Shown here piece by piece: positions 11,176-21,525 of a stretch of DNA of 64,000 bases. Numbering within the stretch: the first letter of the stretch is position 1; each line of letters starts with the position of its first letter. This DNA is from Adiantum capillus-veneris (Eukaryota; Streptophyta; Polypodiopsida; Polypodiales; Pteridaceae). The translations under genes and the position numbers were made by a program. Where the stretch lies: contig CM043967.1 in assembly GCA_014529385.2 (NCBI GenBank), positions 80,362,278 through 80,426,277 on the forward strand, read 5' to 3'. The notes below the pieces were generated by a model. It did no database searches and was not told where the DNA came from. It was given only the letters and a program-made list of their open reading frames with translations.

Positions 11176-13615
11176 GATTGTGACCAATGGACCAAGCAAG
11201 GCATAAAAAGAAAACATTTGCCACCTATTGGATACCAAATTAGAGTATGTTCTACTAACAAAGCACTTACAAACTGTGGCTCGATATCCCAGAGCACCCC
11301 AACTCATATGAGGAGCTGCATAGCTAATGAATAATCATGTCAATAAAAATTTTATACGGTTCAAGTAGTAAGTCCTGACCGTAGCAGAGTTGGAGTATTC
11401 AGTTGACAAAACAATGCAGATTAAAAATATGTGATGTACAGGGGGGACATACCTGGAGAATATTCTGCATATGAAAATGTACGTACCTGTGTGTGTGGTG
11501 AGCGTAAGACTCTTGTACTACTTTAACTCATGTGTTTAGCAATGTAACTCTCATACTACTTGAAATCCTGTCCTTGTAAACACCATTGTTATACCATACT
11601 GAAGATCAGAAGGTCAACGATCCAATTTATCTTTAAAATTGTTAAGAATGAGTGTACGAGTGAAATGTACGGCCGCATAAGTAGAGTAGATGCAAACATC
11701 ATCCCTGCACCCGTCTAGGTAACTAAAGAGAGAATTTTTGATGCCTTGTTAGAATACGCAGCCCATGTGTCGGGTGAGAGTTTCAAAGTTTCACAAAATA
11801 AGCACACAAAATTTCAATATTGTAGTGTGAGGAGAGATTTCGCAATAATCAATTGTACTATCGACTCAAAAAAAGAAAATGAAATTATTCAACAGTTTAG
11901 ATATCTGGCAGCAACAAATGTTTGTAAAACACTGAATACAACATGAATATATCCCAATGACTAACAAAGTTGTATCGTAAAATTGTGGATAAAGTGCCAA
12001 TATATGTGTGATAACCGATACAATCATTATGGATCTTAATACAATGGCTAGGTATAAAATAAAACGAAGTACAATAGAAGAATGGAAAAAAAAAGAAATG
12101 GTCATCAGCATCGGCGTCAATGCTCGAGATGCTCTGCATTGGGCATCGATTGAGAAAGTATTGCTGTGGTCGCCAAAGAGCGTCCTCAATGTCCGTTTCT
12201 GTAGATGCAGTGGACGAGGGGGAGAGCGAGAAATGAAATGAAATGTTATATGAACTGGCTTTACAAGGGGGATGGGAACTCATAGAATTTTATGGATTTT
12301 ATACAATGTCTCGATAGAAAATGAAGCAAAATAAAAGCTGAGGATGGCTGACGTGGTCCGAAAATGTATTGCATCAGTCGCTGCTGCAGAGCTTCGTCAA
12401 TATCCAGGACTGTACGCAATCATAGTGGAGGAGAGAGAAAGAGATGATTTGCTGGCGGTTTGCCACAGCGCGCGCGTGCGAGAGGGAGAGAATTTGTTGG
12501 CCGGCCAGTGTGCAGACCGCTGTTGCAAGGTAGTGCAGGTAGAGAGTCGAGGAAGACGCAGTGGCTGCATGGCCGCCACTGCTTTGTACCATACCTGATG
12601 TGAGGTGGACCATATGGCGCTGCAGTTTGGTGCAGGGGAGAGTTGCATAGCAAAATGAAGCTGCCTAGACTAGGGCAAGGGGGGTTGCATGGTGCGTGCC
12701 GTGCTACAAAAATGGGGGCTTCGTTGTTGATCGTGCTACCGCTGCAGGTAGAGAGACACGGTTGATGAGTGACGGCTTGATGGTGCCGGAGCAAAGGATG
12801 CATCAGCCATCTGTAGCGGGCAACGAGGACACGAATCCCTTGGCCTGATCTGGTGCTAGTCGAGTCATGAGGTGACGAGGAGGACGAGCTGTATGAGACT
12901 TTGCAGGTTATTGGTTTGTGCACGCAGAAAGAACGGGTTCAGGCTGTGCATGCAAATGTGGTGGGTAGCCCACCCCTCGTAAGATGATGTTGGTGGCTCT
13001 AGCTGATTGGACGCCACTACTGGGGGAAGGGTTGCTCGACGTCAGTGTAGATAGATCGAAGTGGTTGAGTGACGAGACTCTGAGATCAGATGGAAGCAGC
13101 TCTATCTCTTTCTTTACAGTGGTTGCTTGCAAGCCTTAAATTTTTTATGGCTATGGACGTAGGCAGGTGGGCAAAACAACCAATGGAGGATGAGTGGTTG
13201 AGAGAGATCTCGGGGTAGTTGAGAGAGAGGGAGAGAGACTAGCTGATGTTGCTTGTGAAGTGACCACAGCCACAAAACTGCATGGCGGCTACTGGTGCAA
13301 GGAAAAAAGAAACCCGACGGGTAAGGGTAAACCAAAATAGTGTGGCGAAAAAAGGACGACATACGAGAACTGCAGATAACAAGTTGGAAGCCGCCAATTT
13401 GCTGATGGTTGGAAAACCATTGGGTATGCATGAATGTGGGGTGTGGTCGAGAGAGACTAGGGTTGCTTGCAAAAACACAAGCGGGGATAGGGTTGGAGGG
13501 TTCGGTGGTTGGGAAAGTCCAGTCAAGTTGATGGCGCATGCAATATGCTGCATGGGGAGGAGGAGGTTGAGTGAGTGTCCATTTGGCTCAGAGAAAGAGA
13601 GAGAGACCGACTTCC

Positions 13616-13619
<4 letters not shown>
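11176..13619. other. Unassigned sequence; one minimal LINE-A tail at about 12230-12255
   Basis: No gene is recognisable. At 12230-12255 the plus strand reads GAGAAATGAAATGAAATG then TTATAT, the reverse complement of the LINE-A 3' terminus, but homology stops after about 25 bp. It is therefore either an extremely 5'-truncated LINE-A copy or chance. The overlapping ORFs at 12344-13540 are Ser/Pro-rich without domains and look like chance reading frames. Confidence 0.35.
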
Positions 13620-13675
<56 letters not shown>

Positions 13676-13833
13676 AAAATTGCTGTGGTTTGTGAGCAGA
13701 TGGAGAGACAGCCGCCATATGGGCTTGTTGGCATGGTGGGCGATTCTAGGAATCAGTTGGTAGGAGAGATAAGCTGGTCGGCACAAGCTCGGCCACTAAG
13801 AAATAGAGAGAGAGTGGGTGGGATGAAGAAACG

Positions 13834-13891
<58 letters not shown>
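13620..13891. repeat. Two long (GA)n microsatellites
   Basis: Near-perfect GA tracts occupy 13620-13671 and 13835-13891, only about 160 bp apart and about 140 bp left of the 3' end of the LINE-A copy at 14032. They generate spurious Arg-Glu and Ser-Leu repeat ORFs. Long GA/TC tracts recur at 1478, 19328, 33738, 36253, 42664, 46102 and 61773, mostly at LINE junctions. Confidence 0.95.
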
Positions 13892-13892
<1 letters not shown>

Positions 13893-14404
13893 GACCGGTG
13901 CCAACCGTGGAGAGAATGAAAAGGTTAGTCGTGAGTAGCTCATGAGCTGGTAGCCACAGATGAGGGAGAGAGAAATGTTTGCTATAGTAGAGAGAAAAAC
14001 ATGACTGTTGTTGTTGGAACCATAGAGAGAGAAATGAAATGAAATGAAATGATATATTAACGTCTACAAGAGGCCAAAATGACCTATGAGACCAATTGAT
14101 TACAATGATGAGTCTAGTACCAAGTCTGGGTACAAACAAGAAAACTACAAACAAAGAACTGATAGGAGTGCTACCGACTCCTATGGGTGGCTGGTAGGCT
14201 GAGCAATGGTATCATGCCATAAAGGTACAAAGTGGGGATAAGTGTCACCATGATACAATATAGCAATAGCATGAAGCCTATCCCGATCGACATTCTGGGT
14301 GGCGTGCTAGAATCTTGTGGATCCTCTGCCGCAATCTCCGCCGGTGCTGCGTGGCTCCCCTTCTCAGTCGCGGTCGTCTCGATCTCCCTAACTCTATAGC
14401 TCGA

Positions 14405-17400
14405 TCAATGAGAGTACCGCTGATGTGTATGGGTGGGAACCGAGCTCTCTGGTGGTGGTGTCCCCTCTGACTCTGTGGTACTCAGACTGAAGAAATCTGA
14501 GATGCGTCTCTGGGACTGTCTCTGTCTTTGCCCATTCAATAGAGCGTCTCTATGTCTCTGAATCTCAAGTAGGAATAATCCGAGACATCTTTGATCCTGA
14601 TATCTCATGACTCTGTCTAACGAGTCAAAACCATCTCTGAATAGACAATGAAAGCGTCCCCGTATCTCATAGTAGACTGTGCAGCGACATATGTAGTGAA
14701 ACTCTGTCTCTGGCTCTGCATGGCATAACTGACATATCCTACTGTCTGCTGGTATGCCTCTGAATCTACCTGTCTCAATCCCAAGCTGGTGTGAAGATGT
14801 GCGAATTTGGCCAATAGCACATCGTAACCTATGAGATAGATGTGTGTCCGTGTAACTGGGCCGTGTGACAAATCCGTCTGTCGTGAGTTGAAGAAGATGT
14901 TCTCTATAGAAAACCCTCTTCGTACCCAACTCCCGTGATGGTTCTATCCATGTCCTCTTGCTATCAAGCTGGATAAGATCTTGCCGAATGAGTCTAGTAG
15001 TCTCCATCCGTGTAAGAGCCAAGGATGGTGCATCAAGAGAATACTGGAAAGGGGGCAGCCTGTCCATGCTGAAACCATGCCTCTGAAACCATGCCTCTGA
15101 AACCATGAGTTCATCTGTGCATACCAACATGATGTATCTCCCTGTAATGCCAGCTGTCTGGATGACGCAAGCCTGGCATACCTGTCCCTGGTGGTGTCCC
15201 ATAAGCTGTGTACAAATGATATTGATCTGGTGAGTGCCTCAACCTCCATAGGTGGGGCAGCCAGCTCCGCTCGAATGATGTCATGTGGGACTGAGGCCTT
15301 GGCTCTAATCAGCCTAGAAATCATAGATATCAGGGGTCTCTCCATATTAGTCCATCCAGCACTGTCAATAGACGGTCCCCAAACCTGAACCGCGTAGTGC
15401 ATAACTGAAGCGACCAAAGTATCGAAAAGCCAGAGCTTTGTTCGAGGTTCCTGGAACTGAACTTGCGAGCAAATCCTCTCTAAACCACCTAGGGCTGCAT
15501 AGGCACGAGTCAATCTAGTGTTTGCTGCTACTTTCAGTGTGAACCTCGGTCCACTAAAGACCACCCCAAGATATGTGTATGCATCAGTGTACTCCATACT
15601 GTCCTGTCCATATGTGAAAGTAGGTGCTGATCTCCTAACCCACTGTGGCGTGGTATTAAATACCATGACCTTGGTTTTACCAAGGTTGATAGACAATCCA
15701 CTATCCTCTGCAAAACTATGCAATGCGTCCAAATGTCTCTGCATACCCTCTGGCGATTCTGATATCAACACGATATCGTCAGCATACAATAAAAGAGGGA
15801 TCCATGTCCCTGCAAGCTGAGCACCTCTATCACCTCCTCTGTCAATATAATCAGAGACCCCATCAACATACATACCAAATAAAGTAGAGGACAGTGGGCA
15901 TCCCTGTTTCACTCCGATGGTGGAGTGAACTATGTCGGATATCCCCTCTGATGTGCATACATGACCCATCACTGAACTGTACAATGCCATGATCCCCCAC
16001 ATCAGCTCTGTGGGTACCCCCAATTCCATAAGCCGGTGCATCAATCTGGCCCTCGGCACTGTGTCAAAGGCTTTGCGAAAATCCACAAAGCTGCAGTATA
16101 TCCGTCTACCATGTGCTCGACCCTCCTCAATGATAGCTCTGAGTGTAAAGACATGATCTAGTGTGGAGAAACCCCTTCTGAAACCAGCCTGCCAAGGTGC
16201 TCGTATGCCCATAATCTCTGCCCAACTGCTCAGCCTATGCTCGAGGATGGATGCATATAACCGTGCCAATGTGTGTCCTACCATGATAGTACGGTAATTC
16301 CCCGGCACTGTGGGGTCACCTATCTTGAAGATAGGTACAATAGTAGATAATCTCCAAGACTCAGGGAGACCCTCACACATGACACGGTTGAATATCCGTG
16401 CAAGCATCTCTGCCAACAAATCCCCAGCATGTATAATGTGCTCTGCTACCAAACCCTCATGATCCTGTGCCCGTCTGGTCTTCATCCTGTCAATGGCCTC
16501 CTTTACCATCTCAGTGGTAAAGAAGGTGCTCGTAGTCGGACATGGTTGTGGTGGGTCTGGTAATGGTGGTTGTCCAGGTACAGTGTATAAAGATGTTGCA
16601 TATTGCCCCCATATCTCTGTAGAAGTAATCACTGGTGGGGGAGACTTCTCATGGAATAGACGCCAAGCCTCTCCTGAATCTCTACTAAGGAAGAGCTGAT
16701 ATAAATCTTGCACCATCTGGACCAAGAAAGCTCGCTTCTTCCGCCGCACTAGTCGTCGTGTAGCAATGCGAGACTGTCTATAGGTGATCACTCCCAATGT
16801 AAGGTCCCGCTGTATGTGAGCTCTCCTCTATCGACACTCCTCATCATACCAGTTGTTCTGAGGCATGTGCCCAGAACGACGTCTCTGCCCAGGCTGAGTG
16901 TGTGGATATGCCTCTGTCGCTGCCCCATGTAATGTCACTGTCAGCATAGATGTGATCTCCTCCACTGTGTATACTGGCTCTGATGTGCATAAAAGCCTAC
17001 GTATCTCCTCTACATAGACTGAGTCAGTCTCTGGTGTAAAAGTATAGCGTGTATGTCCACCATCCCGTGAGGCCTGAGATGTATTGTACTCAAAGGAGAC
17101 TGATAATGTTAAAAGTGCATGATCTACTGCTATCCCAACTGGCCTGGGCCCCACTGTGAAATCCTGAATGTGAGAGATAAAGCTCGGATGTGTCAGAACA
17201 TAGTCTACAGTGCTGGACCCATGTCTATGTGGAAAACAAGTAAAACCTGTAGACAATGGGAAAGTCGTTAAGCCATTCAGTATGGCTAAACTGTGAGTAG
17301 TCGTCATCTCTCTCAGGTATCTCCCATACTCTGTATGCTCTCTGTCGTGTGAGCATCTCTCAAGTCCCAACTCCTCTGGCTCTAGCTCTCTAAGCATCTC

Positions 17401-17895
17401 CTCTGATGTGTCATAGAAGACTGTCTGTGAGCTGCCTGTACGGGCATTGAAATCCCCCAGGAGTATGATGTCTCCATCTCTGGAGAACTCCCAGATATCA
17501 TCATCAAGTATAGAGTTAGGAGACTGTCCTCTGGGTGAAGCATATACTGAAGTGCTGGGAGGAAAATAGCATATGGCGATGTACAAGAAACGTCCAGTCT
17601 CTGCCCTCAGCCTCACCCACAAGTATCTGGCCTGATCATCTCTCCGAACTATGTGCAATAGTGGTTGGAGCTCCTCTCTGAAAAGAACTGCTACACCTCC
17701 TGATCCTCTAGTCCCATGTGCAGTTCTGGTGCATGTCCTACAAGATGTCTCCCATCTGTATCCTGATATGTGCGGCATCAACTGTCCTGGAGCCTGATGA
17801 GTCTCTGAGTAGAAAACAATGTCTCTGTCTCTGAAGCTATCCTCAAAGGCCCCCACATCAAGTCTATACGAACCATTACAGTTCCAAACTGCCAT
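14405..17895 (-). pseudogene. LINE-A ORF2: endonuclease, RT and C-terminal Cys/His domain
   Basis: The N-terminal APE-type endonuclease shows WNCNG, FYSETHQAPG, the catalytic LGDFNART, TVDYVL and VDHALL. The RT follows with FVDFRKAFDTV, GVKQGCPLS, the active-site LLLYADDIVLI and a LGKTKVMVF motif. After it come a RICQLCHAEPETEFHYIC zinc-binding-like motif and the PIP-box-like QRRISDFF at 14489-14512. This protein would nick DNA and copy the element RNA by target-primed reverse transcription. EN and RT share a frame, broken only by a TAG at 16828-16830. A 14-bp tandem duplication (AGGCATGGTTTCAG, near 15076-15103) shifts the frame before the C-terminal domain. The ATG at 17895 is specific to this copy; other copies have none there. 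Confidence 0.85.
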
Positions 17896-17925
17896 CCTGA
17901 GAGTGGTCCCATAGGTCTCGCACCG

Positions 17926-17931
17926 TCATGT
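17926..17931 (-). promoter_or_regulatory. Candidate leaky stop TGA-CGG between ORF1 and ORF2
   Basis: ORF1 ends TGA CGG and the same frame stays open into the endonuclease. The same TGA CGG occurs in the copies at 38969-38974 and 59069-59074. UGA followed by CGG is a known readthrough context in several plant RNA viruses. An overlapping ATG (ATGACGG) opens only a short frame. The use of readthrough is inference. Confidence 0.4.
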
Positions 17932-18795
17932 AGAGCGGTGCTCTGTAATCACTACTCGTCCATTTCTGTAGAAAGCTAACTTCCCCTTCTCCCTTGCTGC
18001 TATAATCTCTGGCATGACCTCTCTCATATGTGCAAGCTGTGAGAGCGTAAGATCATCTCCTAAAAAGATGCCTGTTTTCTTGAGGGTTGGCCTCTTCTTT
18101 AAAAAGTCTTTCTTTTCTTCCATGGAGGGAAAGCGCAAAATGAGAGCCCGTCCTTTTGAACTCTCCCCATTACCTTCACTCTTCTTGCCCACTCTCCAAG
18201 CTTGTGTGTGCGAGGGCTTCTCCACCCCCATCATGGACATGAGGCTCTTCACCTCTTGGTCCACCTTATCTGAATCTTTTAGGCCGATCACTCTCACGTG
18301 TAGAGCGCGTACCCTTCTTCGTTGTTCCTCTTCTAGTGTTTTGTTGATGATGTCGGGTGTAGTCGGAATTTCTTTGCCCTTTCCCTTCTTGACAACTTCA
18401 ATCCATTTTTCAGCCTCGTCCATTTTCTTTTGTGTTTTGGAGAGAACCTCCACCCATGAGGTCTTCGTTCCTCCTTCCTCCTTTATTTCTTTGACTTGTG
18501 CTCGTATACTATTCAGCTCGTCAATCATTGATGGCTGAATTTCCCCATCTTCAAGGTGTCTTCCCTCTTTGGTTTCGTCGAGTTCCTCCCGAAGGGCTGA
18601 GATGCTACTTTTTAAAGCTTGAATTTCATCCCGGAACTCCTTGCGTTCTAGTTCCCTCGCCTGTTCCTCCCTCTTTTTCCATTCGAGAATTAAATTCTTC
18701 TCTTTCTTCCACTCATCCATGTGGGCTTTGCATTCTTTCAAATCCTTTTCAATGGCTGTCATCCTCTTGCTTGTGACCATGTAGTGCGCCGCCAT
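17926..18795 (-). CDS. LINE-A ORF1: coiled-coil, RRM-like RNA-binding protein
   Basis: The 289-residue ORF is intact. About residues 10-140 form a heptad-rich, Lys/Glu-rich coiled coil. Residues 160-235 look RRM-like (RALHVRVIGLKDSDKV, then GRALILRFPSMEEKKDFL), and residues 240-285 form a C-terminal domain (TGIFLGDDLTLSQLAHMREV through KLAFYRNGRVVI). This order matches L1 ORF1p of animals (Transposase_22-type) and Tx1-like elements, and not the DUF4283/CCHC ORF1 of typical plant L1s. By analogy it should trimerise, bind element RNA and act as a nucleic-acid chaperone. It ends in TGA followed by CGG, in the same frame as ORF2, and the ten codons between TGA and the ORF2 ATG are open. A related ORF1 lies at 58259-59071. 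Confidence 0.8.
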   Translation of the reverse strand: MAAHYMVTSKRMTAIEKDLKECKAHMDEWKKEKNLILEWKKREEQARELERKEFRDEIQALKSSISALREELDETKEGRHLEDGEIQPSMIDELNSIRAQVKEIKEEGGTKTSWVEVLSKTQKKMDEAEKWIEVVKKGKGKEIPTTPDIINKTLEEEQRRRVRALHVRVIGLKDSDKVDQEVKSLMSMMGVEKPSHTQAWRVGKKSEGNGESSKGRALILRFPSMEEKKDFLKKRPTLKKTGIFLGDDLTLSQLAHMREVMPEIIAAREKGKLAFYRNGRVVITEHRST

Positions 18796-18839
18796 TTGTC
18801 TTGCCTTATTTGTTTCACTTTCTGAGAGAGAGGAGAGAG

Positions 18840-19325
18840 CAACCTATACGCACCGCATTATGCATACATATGTTTCCCCATTCAGCCTACATGGCATATG
18901 TTTGCTTTCTGTATGTGTCAATTTGCAATTTCTGTGAACTCTGCAGTTTCCAAATTCCTTGCAAATAAATCCCTGCAGGTAAGATACTCGCTGAAAGCTA
19001 TACTGGGCTCAATACGCGCTGAATGAATGCTGATGCTGCTGGCAGATGCTACTGAACTGGTGTTGAAACTACTGGATGGCTGAGTACTGAATGGGTACTA
19101 CAGGATGCTGACTCCAGGAGATGGCGATGAGGGAAGGGAGACCTCTGCGATGTCTGGTCTGTTGACACGCCGAAGCCCCTGTTGAAAACTCTTAACTCTG
19201 GAGCAGCAAACGCTGGTACAAGTTGAGCCTAACGCAAGCTGCCAGGTGCTGGGTGTAGGATAATGTAGGTGTTTGCTGGCTGACCCACGTAGATGGTTGC
19301 GTGATGGGGAGCGAGGAGGGGCTGC

Positions 19326-19398
<73 letters not shown>

Positions 19399-19640
19399 GA
19401 ACGGTTTCTTGCATTATCGAGTGTCGAGCCTGCTGCTGCTGTTGCTCATAGCCAAGACATCAACAACGATGGCATCCTGCTCTTGCAGATACGGACATGA
19501 TGCACGCCTAGCTGCTCGGTGCTGATCCATGTCACCATTTACTATCGCTAACTTTGATTTATTAAAACACTCCCATTTCATACTATGTGGAAAGTCTCTA
19601 TGGTTGTCCATGATGCCAAATCACCAAGTGTGGTAAATGG
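18840..19640. other. Unassigned sequence with a (GA)n tract at 19328-19397
   Basis: This is flanking DNA between the 5' end of LINE-A and the next element. It holds a 70-bp pure GA tract ending GAGAGACGAACGG and no recognisable gene. Confidence 0.6.
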
Positions 19641-19689
19641 GTTTTCCGGTGGGGTTCCAGTTCTAGCAGTATTGTGTAGGTCTTTGAGC

Positions 19690-19830
19690 TCTCTTAGAGC
19701 CACCCAGAGCTTCTTCTTCCACTCATTACCTCAATTCTCTCGATCTTCTCGACTAGCAGGTCACGAGTTCAAAACTCACCAAATAAATCTTGGAAGTCTC
19801 TCTTGATATCCTTGTTCTGGAAAAAAAAAA
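19690..19830 (+). mobile_element. Candidate tRNA-derived SINE with poly(A) tail
   Basis: The segment contains a degenerate tRNA-like order: TACCTCAATTCTCTCGATC resembles a box A region, and GACTAGCAGGTCACGAGTTC then AAAACTC resembles a variable loop and box B. About 60 bp of unrelated sequence and an A11 run follow at 19820-19830. The poly(A) abuts the truncated 3' end of LINE-B copy 1. No target duplication was found, so the call is tentative. It is too degenerate to be a working tRNA gene. Confidence 0.3.
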
Positions 19831-19963
19831 ACGCCATGGGACCCCAGGAAACATGAGGCCGACTACCAACCAAGTAGCCTCTCTGAGTGCTAACCATGGG
19901 GTTCCAGACAAGCGGCTGCCGTAGTCGCTGCTCCGTGCAAGTAGGCTGTCTCTGCTCCAGGCC

Positions 19964-21525
19964 TCACCGCAAGAGCTCCCAAGATCGAAGCAAACTCACA
20001 GCGAAGCGGTCCTCCAGTCTCCTGCTCAAACCAACTCTGCGCATCTCTGTGAAAATCCATCTGGTCGAAGGTTGCCAGGGGCCTCCCTGAGGCACCCTAG
20101 CACGAAGCCGCTGTAGCAAGAACTCCTTCCAAGGCTCCTCACCTGGAAGAAGTCCTCTGACGATGAACTTCCCAAGAAGGGCTCTGCTTTGCTGTGCTGG
20201 GTCAATGATCCCAAGCCCTCCCTGTGAACAAGGAAGAGTGATGACTTGCCAAGCCACTTTGGCTCGGGCTATCTGGGTGTCACGTCTCGACCAAAGGAAG
20301 TTCCTGATCAGCCTCTCTACCTGGCTGATACAAGAACTCGAGAAGATCCAGCAAGAAGTGATGCACCACATAGTCGCCAACGACACCTGGTTGGCCACTA
20401 CTACTCTGCCAGCCAAAGAAAGTCGTGCTGAGCTCCAATGTAACAACTTCCTCCTGATAGACAGGAGAAGGGGAGCAATCTGCTGCTCGAGAGACAAGTC
20501 CAAACCAACCTGATAGCCCAAGTACCGAACTACAGTCCCTGGGGGAATCCACCTAAAACCCTGTCTTGGCATCCAATCGGGCACAGGAGCACTACCAACC
20601 GAGAAAGCCACTGTCTTTCTCCAGTTGATCAGTGCGCCTGATGCACAACAGAAGGTCTCCAGAGCCTGCTCACACCAGTAGCTCATCTCCCCGAATAGGG
20701 AGTGCTAAGCCCGGTAGACCAACCTGCTGCGACACCAAAAACCTGCGCATCGCCTCCGCATAGAATAGAAAGAGGAAGGGGGCAAGAGGATAGCCCTGTC
20801 TGACCGAACGTGTGAGCATGAAGCGATCACCCCTACCTCCTGCCAAAAGTACCTGATTGTGAGCCTGTCTGTACAAAGCTGACACCCCTATGATCCAAGC
20901 AACTGAGAAGCCCATCCTGCATAGAGTGCCCTCTAGAAAGTCCTAGTCAACTCTGTCGTATGCCTTCTCAAAATCGAGAAGAAGAATCACGAGGTCCTCA
21001 CCACGGAGCCGTGCTAGGGCAAAAGCCTCCCAAAAAGTAAAGATGTTGTCAAGGATACTGCGTTCCTTGACAAAACCTGTCTAAGTCCCATGTATAAGGC
21101 TCTCTAGAAGTGGCTGAATCCTCAAACTCAGAGCCTTGGCAAGAATTTTGTAGGCTGAGTTGAGGATGGTGATGGGGCGCCACTGTCGAATCTCATCCAA
21201 GGAGCCACACTCCTTGGGAATGAGGTAGATCAGGCCCTCACTCATGCTGTCAGGCATCACCTGTATGTGCAAAATGTATTGAAAAGCACTACAGAGATCT
21301 AGGCCAAGCGGGTCCCAGTACTCCAAGAAAAAACTGGGAGTCAACCCATCCTCACCTGGGCAGCTACTACAGGGGAGGGCACTAAGAGCCGTGTGCAGCT
21401 CGTCAATCTGAAGCGGCAGCTCAAGTCTCTGACGCATCTCCGCAGTCACAAGACAAGGCATTTGTGCCCAAACCTGCTCCCTCCATGCATCCTGACGCTC
21501 TGATTGGGAATCTGCAGACAGTAAC
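19964..21525 (-). pseudogene. LINE-B copy 1 ORF2, reverse transcriptase half
   Basis: The minus strand reads through L1-type RT motifs: LPCSSCPGEDGLTPSFF, RQWRPITILNSAYKILAKAL, LLLDFEKAYDRVD, GYPLAPFLFLFYAEAM and INWRKTVAFSVG. It is inactive. GTQTGF has become GT-stop-TGF near 21082, VDWDF has become VD-stop-DF near 20946, and a deletion near 20690 joins GDELL directly to CEQALE, removing the FADD catalytic aspartates. The gypsy LTR starts at 21526, immediately upstream in the sense direction. Confidence 0.85.
21521..21525. other. Target-site duplication GTAAC, left copy
   Basis: GTAAC precedes the left LTR and recurs at 28801-28805 after the right LTR, apart from one extra T at 28800. The 5-bp length is usual for Ty3/gypsy integration. 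LINE-B sequence continues on both sides. Confidence 0.75.

Larger units (their letters stand above)
14032..18822 (-). mobile_element. LINE-A copy, near full length (best copy in the window)
   Basis: This minus-strand non-LTR element has a very short 5' leader (about 27 nt before the ORF1 ATG), ORF1, ORF2 and a 3' UTR ending with the family signature CATTTTGGCCTCTTGTAGA, then TTAATATATCATTTCATTTC. GA dinucleotides flank both ends: AGAGAGAG at 14024-14031 beyond its 3' end, and GAGAGAGAGGAGAGAG at 18824-18839 beyond its 5' end. This fits insertion into a GA/TC tract. It has one in-frame TAG between EN and RT and one 14-bp frameshifting duplication. It is therefore recent but probably inactive as it stands. 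Confidence 0.85.

Noticed and set aside
12344-13540. Overlapping ORFs of up to 167 codons on both strands as possible host genes
   Set aside because: No recognisable domain and low-complexity Ser/Pro/His composition. Several long frames overlap in the same GC-richer stretch, which is expected by chance.
13239-13945. ORFs rich in Ser-Leu or Arg-Glu repeats (also at 500-1680, 19229-19525, 36221-36472)
   Set aside because: They are translations of (GA)n/(TC)n microsatellites on both strands and have no conserved part outside the repeat, except where a real gag or LINE frame runs into them.
19735-19775. A functional tRNA gene
   Set aside because: The tRNA-like arms are too degenerate to fold a complete cloverleaf, and an A-tail follows, so a SINE relic is more likely.
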